The translations under genes and the position numbers were made by a program. A DNA stretch of 64,000 nucleotides from Capitulum mitella (lineage: Eukaryota > Arthropoda > Thecostraca > Pollicipedomorpha > Pollicipedidae), in the NCBI GenBank assembly GCA_030062745.1, contig CP099849.1:18584144-18648143 (forward strand), written 5' to 3'. Shown piece after piece: positions 1 to 11,231 of the stretch. The notes under the pieces are model-generated. The model worked only from the letters and a program-made list of their open reading frames with translations, was not told the origin of the DNA and did not search any database. Each line of letters opens with the position of its first letter. Position 1 is the stretch's first letter.

Positions 1-89
1 ACACTCAAACCAGACAGCACGTGCCCATGAGGCCACCGCGGGCATCTGAGAACAGTGCCCGGTAAACTGAAATAGACAGGTGACAGCAG

Positions 90-512
90 TGTGACAGACA
101 GCGCGATTCGTTCCCTGTCGGAAGTTGCCCCGTCGCGGCGCTCACGAGATTTGAAGGGGGCGGGCACAGAGCCGCCACAGCGGGGTTCACCCTGGTCACC
201 GGAGTGGCAGCCAGGCCGGGTGAACTCATCGACACACTTGACAGCCTACTGTTCGAGTCGAGCATCGCTCATCACATTCTGCAGCCCTCCGGCGAGGATA
301 CCATCTGCAGTCTGAGATGGCAGGGCGTCAGGGTACATGGGCATTACGCTTGGAATTATCAGTGCAACGTGTCTAAGTCCTGGCCGGTTTCATCTAAGCT
401 AGCCAGACCTAACCTGACATGGATTAGTGTATTGCGACCCGGCCTGACCGTACCTGCATTAATGGAACGGAATTGGTTTTTGGATGAACGGATGGATAAT
501 GGAACTCTGTAA
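90..512 (+). CDS. Probable exon with a DHHA1-like GGGH motif (partial gene)
   Basis: A plus-strand frame is open from about 84 to a TAA at 510-512. It reads PVAALTRFEGGGHRAATAGF, then a helical stretch GELIDTLDSLLFE. The GGGH-x3-AGF pattern preceded by V-A-A-L resembles the nucleic-acid-binding DHHA1 domain of DHH phosphoesterases (NrnA/RecJ-like), where GGGGHxxAAGF is the hallmark. A possible acceptor is the CAG ending at 89. The catalytic DHH half would lie upstream of the window. After about residue 60 the translation no longer looks like the family, so the coding part may end with a donor near 332, or run to the stop as a terminal exon. Whether it belongs with the TPR gene downstream cannot be told: no convincing phase-2 donor joins them. 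The domain match is by eye and the exon limits are uncertain. Confidence 0.38.
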   Translation, partial: CDRQRDSFPVGSCPVAALTRFEGGGHRAATAGFTLVTGVAARPGELIDTLDSLLFESSIAHHILQPSGEDTICSLRWQGVRVHGHYAWNYQCNVSKSWPVSSKLARPNLTWISVLRPGLTVPALMERNWFLDERMDNGTL

Positions 513-1125
513 TGATTACCTTCGTACCACTTCGCCGTGCATTTCCTTAATTATCTTTTTTTTTGCAGCCTGCAGTGCATGAAGGTCAGTCATGCCATTT
601 TGTCATCGTTTATTATCAGTCAACAACTAGGACCTATTTGGTTAAAACCAGATGACCATGCATGTGTGAGTTTATTTTCAGTGTGGGCAGTTAAATAATA
701 TCCTTTATCCAAGACGCCATCCACGAATTACAGCCTAGTAAAAGTTTTAGAAGTCAAACACCATAATCACACGAACAAAGGTATATTCTTACCCACCAAA
801 GCCATTTGTTCACTTCTCAGTAAGAATGGAAAGAGATCGCCATGAATGTTATGACCTACGAGACCAACAGTGTATTGCAAGTTTTCGTTGTATACTTCAT
901 GGCCGTGAGACTGATAGCTGCGAAGAACCTTCGGTGTATTGGGATCCTGTTTAGTGTGATGTAACCAACATTTTTGTTCTTTCTGAAGTCTCTCTTTTAT
1001 TTCGTACATTTGATGTGTCTTCCTTCCCTCTCCTCGCTGAAATGTTTTGTCGGTAGAAAGTATGCCACTGCACGCTTGATGAAAATGACGTTGATTTGTT
1101 CGGTTTTGCTGCTTCAACCTTCCAG
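513..1125. other. Intergenic or intronic stretch, nothing recognised
   Basis: AT-richer sequence between the GGGH exon and the first TPR exon. It may be intron of the TPR gene, since exon 1126 starts in mid-codon and needs an upstream exon. No repeat or RNA gene was recognised. Confidence 0.4.
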
Positions 1126-1264
1126 CTACCGGGAGGCTGTCCGCGTTTTCCTCGTGAACATGTCATTCAAAAACGAAGAGGAACACCAGGAGGCGAAACA
1201 CGTGATCTTTAAAGTGATGTCAAACCGGACCCAGGCCCTTCTTCAAATGGCTCAGTGGAAAGAG
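1126..1264 (+). CDS. TPR gene, first visible exon
   Basis: The acceptor is CTTCCAG ending at 1125 and the donor GTGAGA starts at 1265. The first base completes a codon begun in an unseen upstream exon (phase 2), and the exon ends in phase 0. It encodes TPR helices including NEEEHQEAKHVIFKV and ends QMAQWKE, the start of the next TPR helix. Confidence 0.72.
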
Positions 1265-4200
1265 GTGAGAAATTGCCATTTTTTCACCCGTAGTCCGTGC
1301 CGCACTGCACGACGATACCACTGCTACGGTTCTTCTGTCCCGAAAAGTGTCGTTCTAGATCTTGTTCAGTCGTTGATCTCAGTAGTGCGGCACTGAAAGG
1401 CCTCCGGAGCAGGGCATATTCGCGCGGTTCGGAACGTCTTTAGGTGCATACGGTGGGGCTTGTGCTAAAATGCTGCATGTAGTCGTATGTCGTATGGTAC
1501 GTGTGGCGGCGTGATGCCCAATGTTTGGGTTACCATGGCTGTGCGATACCGATGGCGCCTATGTGTCATTTAGGGGTCCAGGTCGTATTGGTCTCCTTTC
1601 TGCTTGTCTTTTCTGCGTTCGGGAGTGCGTCCAGTGTTTTTGTGTATTGAGGTAACAGTTGGAAGTAGACAGATGGCAGCAACGTTTGTAAAATGTAGAT
1701 TTAGATGATTGCGTATTGCTTGTTAGAAACTTAAACAACTCTGGCTTATTTTGATATGTATCTTGGCTAGCTTCATAACCACGCTAAAAGCAAAGAGGGA
1801 CAAGGAAAGCTCCGTCCCTTCAGGACACCAGAAGATGGCGTAAGTTAACTTTCCTGGAGAAAACGGACAGCGCCCGGCTTGCGAACGGATAAGGGGTGGG
1901 ACGGGGGGGTGGATCATACTGCGGTTGCCGTTTCCTAGTGCGACCAAAATGGCTAGATGGGAGAGCCGGGCATCGTCCACCAGATTTGGTTACAGTGGGC
2001 TATGTTACGTTGCGCCGGAGTAAACTGGGTGTGTAACGTGCACAAACTGGGCGGTTCATGTCCTCGCCAAACGAATCTGCTTCAAGGCTTATAATGGCAA
2101 TGAAAAGGGAAGGGCTGTGTTATTTGTTGTTGTTTGTTGTTTGCTCTGTTCTCCTCTAAAAGTGTCGTGAATACCGGACTTTTTCGAAAATCAGGAAATT
2201 TTGAAAATTTAAAAAAAAACACCATAGGGGCAGACTGGAAGGAGCCTCGCAGTTCTTGTGTTCACGTGACACATACACTTAAAATCTGACTAGTTTATCT
2301 TCGGAATTTCGAAAAGCATTTGTGTGCAACAAACATAAGATTGTATTTGTTGAATCAGTTTTGTTATCATGATATTGTAATTGTAGTCGAACAAAAAACC
2401 TAAGTAAATTTGAAGCGGCGTGCTGAAGTTCCATATAAAAGAAAGCAGTCCCTAGATGGGCCTCCCGGTTTCCGTTACTTTCTGAGATACACTTATTTTG
2501 TTGTTCGTTTTGTCATCGGTGCGGTCGATAATATCGTAGTTCGTACGGAGTTATGATTGGCTTTGCTTTGAATCTCCTGATCTCTGTTTTTGTGTTACGA
2601 CCCAGTTTGCGTCGTGACTCGGATCTGACGAATCCAAATGAAGCCATTTGACGTCCAAATCCTCTTAACCACCGAAACTATCCGAACTCCATGTCATTTG
2701 AGTTTACGAGGAAGATATGCGCCGGGTGATATTGGCCCAGGGTTTTCGCACAACTCGGTCAATCGCGTGCCCGGCTGGGAATGGTATCGGAAGTTTCCGG
2801 AGGCGCGGGCCGCGGGAATGCGATAACCTGTTCGAGTCGGTGGCGACGCCGGCCGGTCCGGGTCCCGTCTGGAGACGCGGCCCGCCGCCGGGCCGTTAGC
2901 GTCAGCGCTGTCGGGCCGGCGGTGAGGCGGGCTGATTGTGCAGAACCCATCGGGCCGTTTTACTGGCGGCGATCGACCGGGCGGCCGGGCCGGGCGGATG
3001 TCTGACGGGCCCGCCGCCGGCAGGCTGCCAGGCAGGGCCGCCAGGCGCTGCACTACGAGGACTGCGCCGACCCGGACATGCGGCGCAAGCTCTACACCCG
3101 GTGAGCGGCCGGCGGGGCCGGGGCGGTCCCAGAGGCGGCTGTCCCCCCTCCCCCGGCGCCCCGTCGTAGCGTTCCCCCTGGGCCTGATGACTCCCGTGGG
3201 CGTGATTGAGTGTGGGTTAATAGCCTGCGCGAATGACACCGAGGATTTAAGACAGGCGTTGGCTCCAAAGGTTCGGTAGATGGCGTGGTTGTTTCCCGTG
3301 TTGATTTAAGGTATCCGGTTTACTCGTCGCGGAGTGTGATATCGTGCTTTATGGTTTGTGGTCTCAGTCTCTGCTCTGATGTGCCTGGTTTGGAGTCTCA
3401 GGTGGGTATGATATTCGTGGCTGCCTCCAGCTGCTGTGTGCTTAATGGTATTAGGTGTCAATCTTTTCTTCTTTCGCACTTCTCCAGACTTGCGAAAGCA
3501 ATGATCTACCTGCCGGAGTTTGAAGAGGCGTCCAAACTGTTGAAGAGGGCGGAGAAGCTGAGGCCTCGCTGCAAAGACGTCATCATGCTTACCGAGCTGT
3601 TGGCTTCACGACAAAAGACTGACAAACTGTACGTAGTGGATGACGTCGAAGTGCTTTATGTACAGGAGTTGAATGTTTTTTTTGTTTTTTGTTTGAGACC
3701 TCGTCTGCAAAATGCATTTATTCTATGGATTCGAGAAAGACATTCCCGTGTTTTGTCATGTGTTTCCTTTCTGTCACGCCTTTGTTATTATTTCGGTGAA
3801 GTCAGTTTTGGCTGCGGCGCCGAAGTGGGGAGGTGGTTTTGAATCATCGATAGGTACGGCTCTTTGGGGGAACTCGGTCTTCCCGTTTTCTTTTCCTGAA
3901 GTCAACAATAGTGCCTTGGGTATCGCCGGTCCGAATGGGAACAGTAATGTTATCGTGTCGTCTGCTCTGCATGCAGACAAGAGGTGGAGTTCGCCAAACG
4001 CGCTTTTCGGTCCAAGAATCCGGCAGGCGATGGGAAGTCTGAGGAAACGCCTCGGCCGGAGAAGAAGGAGGTACGTATCTAGAGTGTCGTATCTTTGAAG
4101 GCATATTGAACTACCGACACAAAATCTGCTTCATCTGGAACTGCGCGATCAGGTGTAGGGGTCACTGTCTACGCAACATTCTCTGGTTACTACAGACTAC

Positions 4201-4933
4201 GATTTCCCAATATCACTAGTAAACCATTCGGATCGGACTTAATTATTACGTCTACCGCTCTTGATGTCCGTTGGAGTCAGTTGTAAGTATAGAAGCCTAA
4301 AACGACAGTATTTTAGACTGCAAGCAACGTTTTTTGTTGCTAAGTCTGTAATGCTACTGCTTTATCTCGTGGTGGCCTTGTGTTTCCATTAAGTCGCATA
4401 GTGGCACCTAAGGACGTGCGCTGGGCAGTCGCTTGGCCGCTGATTGCTTCTGATGATCGGTTCTGATTGCTGATTGGGGAACTGATTGTCGCCATCATCT
4501 CGAGTGAGTACCGATGGCCGCGGTCGATGCCGGGCGGCGCGGCCGACCGCAACGCGAGCACCGGTTTCCCGCGTTCGCCGCGGGAGCCTCCTCACGCAGG
4601 CGGGCAGCGTCAGCTCCTGCTGTCTGGCGCTACCCTCGGCCGCACTCCTCCCGGCAGGGCGGGGCGCCGGAGCCGGAGCCGGAGCCGGAGCGGGGGTCAG
4701 AGCCGGAGCCGGAGCCGGGTGTGATCCGTGTCTCGGAAGAGTTTCGGCGTGACGTGGACCGCACGCTGCGCCTGTTCCTGGACGACCCGAGCCGGCGCGA
4801 GCTGGCGCTGCCGCTGCACCACTCCGAGGACGGTCACCACAAGCTGGCGCACATCTGCGTCCGCTGCCGCCAGCTCGGGCTGCGCTTCGTCGCCGACGCC
4901 GGCGGCGGCCGGCCGCGTGTCGTCAAGGACTGA
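1126..4933 (+). CDS. TPR co-chaperone with C-terminal R3H-like domain, 3' part of gene (5 exons)
   Basis: Five exons (1126-1264, 3024-3100, 3488-3628, 3977-4070, 4658-4933) join with correct GT-AG borders and matching phases into one frame ending in TGA. The product begins YREAVRVF and has an NEEE acidic motif. It then gives a near-perfect TPR helix pair (WKEAARQGRQAL, followed by LAKAMIYLPEFEEASKLLKR), a charged linker, a Glu-Pro repeat tract and an R3H-like domain. TPRs of this layout follow the FKBP domain in immunophilin co-chaperones. The order and spacing fit FKBP6/Shutdown best, a germline Hsp90 co-chaperone of the piRNA pathway, but the PPIase half is outside the window and the assignment is inference. 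R3H domains bind single-stranded nucleic acid. Here the Arg of R-x3-H is His (H-K-L-A-H). GC-rich codon use contrasts with the introns. I am fairly sure of the gene model and less sure of the family. Confidence 0.72.
1265..3023 (+). other. Intron of the TPR gene
   Basis: A long intron of about 1.76 kb inferred from the flanking exons. It is AT-rich at first, then strongly GC-rich from about 2790, close to the next exon. No coding frame or repeat family was recognised within it. Confidence 0.6.
3024..3100 (+). CDS. TPR gene, short GC-rich exon
   Basis: A 77-bp exon encoding AARQGRQALHYEDCADPDM and then RRKLYTR, which completes a TPR consensus (W-K-E-A from the previous exon, A-L here). Two in-phase acceptors lie close together, after 3023 and after 3035. 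The upstream one restores the TPR spacing exactly, so I prefer it. The donor GTGAGC starts at 3101 and leaves phase 2, as the next exon requires. Confidence 0.68.
3488..3628 (+). CDS. TPR gene, exon with the last TPR helices
   Basis: The acceptor is CTTCTCCAG ending at 3487 and the donor GTACGT starts at 3629. The first base completes the split Arg codon, then LAKAMIYLPEFEEASKLLKR and AEKLRPRCKDV give the helix pair that closes immunophilin-type TPR domains. The exon ends in phase 2. Confidence 0.75.
3977..4070 (+). CDS. TPR gene, charged linker exon
   Basis: The acceptor is CATGCAG ending at 3976 and the donor GTACGT starts at 4071. The translation is QEVEFAKRAFRSKNPAGDGK followed by an acidic and basic tail. 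The K-E-x-E-x-A-K-R-x-F helix matches the long terminal helix after TPR domains in FKBP-type co-chaperones. The exon enters in phase 2 and leaves in phase 0. Confidence 0.7.
4658..4933 (+). CDS. TPR gene, terminal exon: Glu-Pro repeats and R3H-like domain
   Basis: The acceptor is CTCCCGGCAG ending at 4657, in phase 0. The exon starts with alternating Glu-Pro residues from a CCGGAG hexamer array. Then comes a domain with F-R-R-D-V, LRLFLDDPSRRELALPL, a central HHKLAHI helix, LGLRF and a GGGRPRVV end, stopping at TGA 4931-4933. This matches the R3H fold consensus in order (basic helix, LPPL-like turn, R-x3-H helix, LGL, G-x-x-R-x-V-V), with His in place of the signature Arg. No clear AATAAA was seen close downstream. 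Confidence 0.72.
   Translation, partial: GGAPEPEPEPERGSEPEPEPGVIRVSEEFRRDVDRTLRLFLDDPSRRELALPLHHSEDGHHKLAHICVRCRQLGLRFVADAGGGRPRVVKD
4663..4720 (+). repeat. CCGGAG hexamer array inside the coding exon
   Basis: Imperfect repeats of CCGGAG encode Glu-Pro pairs in the last exon of the TPR gene, so the length of the linker before the R3H-like domain is likely to vary between individuals. Confidence 0.7.
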
Positions 4934-5804
4934 GGACGGCGCGAAACATTTCAGGGAGGTGGTCACGGCGCGTGACACGCTAGTAAGGCAGGGTTCGGGA
5001 CACGATACATTGGAAAACGGCTGCGTTTCGATTGAATTTAAGCCGAGCTCCTTGGCCTAGGTTTCGTTTTTGGTGTTTTTGGTAAGTTTTAGCAAAGTAA
5101 GGTGCCATGCCGCCAATCCATGTGAGTACGATTGAGTACAAAGTGGCGCTGAAGCCAAGTAAACTGGTGTGACAGCCTACATTTTTTCGTCCCTACACTG
5201 CAATCATTTGATGTTTGTCGTAGATCGCGCCGTCTTTCGCCGTGATTTGGTCAGTGCCTGAGTGACGTTAACGTGAATTCGATAAGGCGCTGCTATTTAT
5301 GCGAAATGCGGCGTTTGATTGAGTCAGCCCGTCGTGCCTCGTGGTGATGATCTGCTTTGATCTCAAACGCGTGGTACAGCACGAGTCTTTCCTGCTCGTC
5401 CCAGTTTTCGCTTTCGCAAATCATTGCGATATGGGACAAAGAAATACATTTTTGTAACAGTTGGTGTTTTTAACGACTGGTAATGACTGAATTAATATTT
5501 CACGCGTGACGCAGTTTCACGAGCGAGGGATCAGGGATGCTCTGTATTCGTGATTTTACGACAGTCGACACTACTGACAGTCAAACGTGATGATCCAGCG
5601 TCGTGGGAAAGTATCAGTCAGTGGCATGCCTGTACGGTGACTAGTAGTTGCAGTTAAATCGGAATCAGGAAGATTTATGTTATAAGCGTGCAGACTTTCG
5701 GGCCGAACAGAGAAGTTTTAGTATGAGAAGAAATGCGTTTTTGACCACGAATTCATTACCCCTTTCCAGTGTTGATTGACTTGCATTGTGCGCAATCGTC
5801 CAAT
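4934..5804. other. 3' flank of the TPR gene, no feature recognised
   Basis: Ordinary AT-GC mixed sequence after the stop codon. It should hold the 3' UTR, but no canonical polyadenylation signal stands out. No ORF or repeat was recognised before the element starting at 5805. Confidence 0.4.
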
Positions 5805-7037
5805 CCCGGCACCGCCTGGCGTGTTTTTGTACCCGCGACCGCCTGAGGGTACCAAAAAGGGCACCCCCTGTTGCCGTGGGATCTAACCGTCGGAATTAAA
5901 CCGGTCTACCAGAAATCGATAGCCATGAATCTTGCGATTCAAGAAATACTGTTAGCCTTGCTCACGTGACAGATGACGTCACGGATCACGTAAAACGCAT
6001 AACACGACGTCGGAAAAAACCAACACTGGTTCGTAAATCATATCCGCAATACCGGCCTCACAGCCTTCCATTGGGTATCAAACGAAACTTTGCATCAGAA
6101 GCATGCCAAAATGTAAAAAAGGTCGGATCAAGGACAGCCTAAGTCAGGTGAAATACCGGTCTTACTTGACATGCCAAAGATCGATACTTACTAGAAGCGT
6201 TTTGATTCGCGAAACAAAAGGGACAATTGAAGCAATCTGATGATCACTTGCGTAACCTGCTTTTCATCCAGTCAAGGTCAGTCCAGGTCTCGTCAGATGA
6301 GGCTGCTCTTCCTGCCGAAGAGCAATAATTACTCGCCGGGATTTTAAACTGCGTCAGGAACAGAACTAAAATGGCGCGTCGTGATAATTTCATCTGCTCT
6401 GTCTGCTGTTTATCGGGTCAAGGTCAAGACAGTTCAGACAGATTTTTCATTTTCTGACTAGGAATATTAATTGCTTTCTGCTGCTATTCAACGATCTTTC
6501 ACAAACAATGTTGTACTTCATTTCGTTTTCACATTTACGTATGACGTGACTGGGCATAACCTCATGTTGCATTTGATCAGCTTTGCTAAGAGGCGCATGT
6601 AGATTTGCTTGACAGGCTTGAATGATGGAGAAGGTCAGCGACAGCCGCTTCCCTCATCCACAGTGCAAAAGTCTGTCATCATGCATGTAGGTTGGCGTGA
6701 CCTCTGATGTTGTCGTGTCACGGCTTTTTGCTTTTTGTGTCGCGGCCTTTTGGGGACCGTGTCTGATGTAAATCTGAATAATCATTGCATTATATTGGCG
6801 AATATTAAAAAAACGAAGCATGTTCGCGCCACCGCCCGAAGAGCATGCATGCAAAAGTTTGATTATGATGTCATATCTCGGTGACCTGACCTAGCATGGA
6901 AATCGTTTTAATGTCAAAATAAGTAAAACTGATTGATGAATAGATACTAAAAATTTCGTTGGATTGGCTTTGACGGTTCACAAGTAATCCACGAAAGTTA
7001 AGGGGTACCCTATTTGACACCCCCAGGCGGTGCCGGG
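5805..7037. mobile_element. Non-coding inverted-repeat element, copy 1 (TTAA-type MITE)
   Basis: The left end (CCCGGCACCGCCTGGCGTG, then GGTACC and GGGCACCCC) is the inverse of the right end near 7005-7037 (GGGGTACCC, then GGCGGTGCCGGG), followed by TTAA at 7038-7041. The left flank CAAT looks like a decayed TTAA. The inside aligns along its length with 57141-58395 (for example CACGTGACAGATG then GTCACGG; ACGACGTCGGAAAAA; GCAATAATTACTCG). It has no coding capacity. TTAA target sites and CCC-starting termini suggest mobilisation by a piggyBac-type transposase, which is inference. Confidence 0.7.
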
Positions 7038-7099
7038 TTAAGTCTTGACATATCCCCGGACAGCACACTTTCACGGGTACGTTTGCCATGGGCAGAGAC

Positions 7100-7256
7100 G
7101 CAACCAAGCCCCGCCCTTCCCCCCCCCCCCTTAGGTCCCCAGTTTTTGCGAAAACCATTGTACATCGTCTTCCCGGCAGGGGCTTTCGTATGATTTCAGT
7201 TCATCCTGAGTTCCGCCCCCCCCCCCCTTAAGAAAACCCTGGCTGCGCCCCTGGTC
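7100..7256. mobile_element. Decayed DNA-transposon end with poly-C runs
   Basis: Two C-runs, one before TTAGGT and one before TTAAG, are followed by CCTGGCTGCGCCCCTGG. That motif is like the terminal repeat of several animal cut-and-paste transposons. No matching opposite end was found nearby. Confidence 0.3.
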
Positions 7257-7825
7257 GTGGGTAAAATATGGAATTCCACAGTGCATTTGACTCTGTGAGA
7301 TCAGTCTCTCCATCAGGTTCTGAGGCTCAAGCCTACAGCACATGAGCGGGGCCGTCACCCCTGTCTTGCGCTGCACCCTGTCCAGGCTGTCCAGCGGCAA
7401 TCTGACGCCGTGGACTCAACGGACGGTCTAGATGACGCCACGAAAATTCGGACGACGCCACAATCGAATTCCTCAGATGACTGCCAATCGTCAGTAGGTT
7501 CGTAGAATCGAAGGAAAACTTCCCATCTGTTTAGAGCCGTGTCACTGGTGGCGCCGTCCCGGGCTGCGCGACCTTCCGCGCTGACAGTACTGGTGTTCCG
7601 TACGCCCGCTGCGCTGCCGGTACCGCCCTGTCTGATGCAGCGGTCACGGTCACGGGCCGTGACTGATTCGGAGAAGGCGCCCTTCCTAGCCAGTGGACTT
7701 GTCAGAGTGGCTCTGTCTGTAGCTCTGACGAGGAGAGCACTCACTGGAACCGGGATCACGGCTTGAACCTCACGACGATGGGAGTGGCGAGGGTCTTGCC
7801 TGAAAGACAGCAAGCGCACGCGTGT

Positions 7826-7976
<151 letters not shown>

Positions 7977-8159
7977 GATACAGAGAGAGTAGGAGGGAGG
8001 AAAGGAGACAGAGGGGAGGAAGAAAGGAGATAGGACCAAGACATAAGGACGGCAGAGAGGCAAATGAGACAACGTTTTGCTGTTGCATAAACCTGCTTTG
8101 TTAAAAAGCTAGTGGCCTCGCTTTTCACGGTCCACGCACGCTGTGTGGATGAAACCACT

Positions 8160-9139
8160 GGACCGCGCCGGAGGCCTCAGATCCATATATCAGCTGTTCT
8201 GGTTAGCCGGGTGACAAAAATATCGTTGGGAGTTTGGAGAGGGAGATAATGGTCAGGCTGCGGGTGATTTACGGAGCGCTCGGAGATCGCCCTACCACGG
8301 GCTCAGCAGACCCGGACCAAATCTAAAGCGGTGTCCGCCTCTCCAGGAGCTGACATTTTTTATCTGGCGTTATATCTGAAATACAGTCATAGTTAGCAGG
8401 CGGATCATTTGCATTGGTTTGTAGTTTAATTCGTTTCCTTTTACGAGACTCGGCACATGCGAAAAAAATGCGGTGCTTCCGTGAGTCGGAAACAATAATG
8501 GAGAAAATGGGTAGATATTTGAAAGGTATTCTGGGTGCCCTGATGTCACTAGGCAGAAGATGTCAAAGCCAGATACATCTGCCTATATTGGTACGACTGA
8601 GTTACTTTTGGAAAAAATATGAATCCAAACCATGCAAAGTCGACTAGCCGCTTTTACTTACCTACGCAGAAAAAGGAAAAATAAGATCCGTACCCATAAC
8701 GCAAGAACATATTTCTATGTGGGGGGCTTGTTCGCCTCCCCCGGATTTCGAGAGTTGCCCGTCCAATTTCATTGCGGTAAATGACAATCGATTCGCCGTG
8801 ATGTAAACTACATTCTAATGGAAAGTCGAAAATTTTGAAAAGGGTGGGTAACGAGGGCAAAAGGTCAGAAAGGGGGATATATTCTACCTGTTAGACTGCG
8901 CTGTCAATGGACCGATTTGGATTCAATTGGCATGAATCGAAATCTTATCGATTGACCTTTTCCCTTTGGCCCATACGCTTGGAATTTTTGCAGAGTTCAT
9001 GGGCGTTCACACGGCTTAGAAAATGAAAAGGTCGCTTTTTCAGAAATGTAAATTAAGATAATGTTAAAAGCTCTTTTGGCATTTTTTAACAAAGTTGCAC
9101 TTCAAAAGTACGAATCGTTTATTTCTTGTATTTATTTAA
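8160..9139. other. No gene or repeat recognised
   Basis: About 1 kb of mixed-composition sequence with only short frames and no recognisable protein motif. Confidence 0.35.
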
Positions 9140-9146
9140 TATTACA

Positions 9147-9149
<3 letters not shown>

Positions 9150-9206
<57 letters not shown>
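9150..9206. repeat. (AT)n microsatellite
   Basis: An uninterrupted AT run just left of the hAT element. A second AT run lies just right of it (12930-12962), so the element appears to have landed inside an AT-rich microsatellite. Confidence 0.95.
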
Positions 9207-9208
<2 letters not shown>

Positions 9209-11231
9209 TAATATTATATAATATATAATCATAGGTGGGCATCGTTACTAAAGAATGTAACTTCGTTACTCGTTACTCCGTTACTCAAAAAAGCCAGTCC
9301 GTTACTCGTTACTCCGTTACTCTGTCTTAAAAAGTAACGGAAGTTACCGTTACTCCGTTATTCCGTTACTTTTTTAAATGTAGTGAAAACCAAGCGAACG
9401 CGGGTTTTAAGTCTTTTATGCTGCTTTGTGGTTGTAAAACGCATTCCATATACAAAGGGAAGAAACAAAAAGCGCTTACTCAAAACACTCCGCTAGCTGC
9501 CCACTGCCCTCACCAGCCGTTGTAGAGTCGGCGGTGCCGGAACAACAGCCGCGGCGGGTATTCTACTACTGTGTTAGCCACAATGTTCAAACCAACGAAT
9601 TCCTGTTCATTGCCCGCGGCGCCGACGGAGCGGGAACAACCGGCGCTGGAGCGGACGCATGCAAAATGCGACAAACAGCGGACATCTATCGACTGGGTTT
9701 GATCAACAATGCCTCTCGAAGTATCCGCCCTGAACATAATGGTCTCCGTTCAGAGCTCGTTTCGGTCTCGCGAACTTCTTGTTTTGTTTTGAAATTATGT
9801 GTGTGTATTAGTTTGTGTACGAGCGCGTGCGTGGAGGTAAGATTCCTGATACCCTTGACGGTTTTTTAATACCAAACGACGAAGGACTCAAAAAGCATGA
9901 CTGATATGGATTTTATTATTGTGAAATAAAAGACTAAAAAAAGGTGCTTTAGTACCTCTTCAGCACCCTTGAAAAGACAAATTAGCTATAAAAACATGGT
10001 CATAAGTAAGATGCAACGGAGGATGTTAGCCGTTCACAAGTGGAACATTTTGGAACGATGACGTTACCTGACATGACCCCTGTGAAAGGCCAAAATTGAT
10101 ATCAATGAACTCGCTATTGTCTTACGGTTCAGTATATGTCGCTTAAGTTCAGCTTTTCAGGGACAAGGTATTGTGTCTATTTACCTAATTCCAAGGACGT
10201 GTTTTGACCTTTCATGGCGTCTGGTGGCCTCAAAATTGACCTGAGGTCAAAACCCTTGAATGTTTTCGTCTCGGTTTGACAAAACCTTTCTGCCGGTGTT
10301 TTCCTTTTTCCGTGCGATATATGGGAGCCGAGATCCTGGGAGGTGCCGAAATCCGCGCTTCCCTCCGGCCGGGCAAAGGGCATTCTGAGCCCGGCCGGAG
10401 ACGGGTTAAAAACACTTCATTTAACCCTATTCCCTGTGGGGGGGGCAGATTCTGCTACCCGTGTCTTTTTGCTTGTCGCCCCAACACTGTTTGCCGCAGC
10501 GCCACAAGATTTTCTGGCATTTCATGGAATTGATACACATGTGTTTTGTCAACATTAAAAAAAAAAATCGGTCCCGCAGAGGCGGTTCCAAGCCCCCGTT
10601 TTCGGCGGTAATGTGCTGTGCGTGAAGCTGCAAAGTTGTGTGGTTCACTATCGTGACATTCTGAGTAGAAATAAAGATCACTGACTCATTTATATAGTCA
10701 TACACATCCTAAACAATGCGTATGCACACACATTTTCAGGCGAACGCACACCCAAATACTGAAAAAATGGGGGAGCACACTATTGTGCTTATGGTGCCCT
10801 CCCAATTTTGTTTACCTGGATCCACCTCTGCGCTACATATAAACTTAAACTGGCTTGCTAGTTGTACATCTAATGTTTATATCACCCAAAACAAACAAAA
10901 ACAAAGGAAATTTCTTATTTCAAAAATCACCCTTCTTGCCCTCCCTGGAACTGCCTATGGTTTTCTATTTTAAATTTCAGCTTTCGGTATATAAAAGACT
11001 TGGACATTCCAAGCTGAACCGTGTTATTCCCATGAAAATTGGTTGGTAAACACGGCCGCAGTGACCTTTCAAAAATCCCCAAATTTTGAAGTTTGTTTGC
11101 CCTCACGCCCTATTTTCGCAATTTTTGAATTTTTGGGGTCTGGAATTGGAGATCTCGTTGAAACATATTAAATGGCATTCATCCCATCAACATTGGACGA
11201 ATGCATCTCGAGATCTTTGGAAGGGCGGGGA

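Noticed and set aside
91-315. Alternative frame reading IRSLSEV next to the GGGH motif, suggesting a frameshift in a DHHA1 domain
   Set aside because: The main frame alone aligns with the motif through PVAAL-GGGH, so no frameshift is needed.
2694-3239. 181-codon minus frame
   Set aside because: It overlaps and opposes a well-supported plus exon (3024-3100) and arises from GC-rich sequence.
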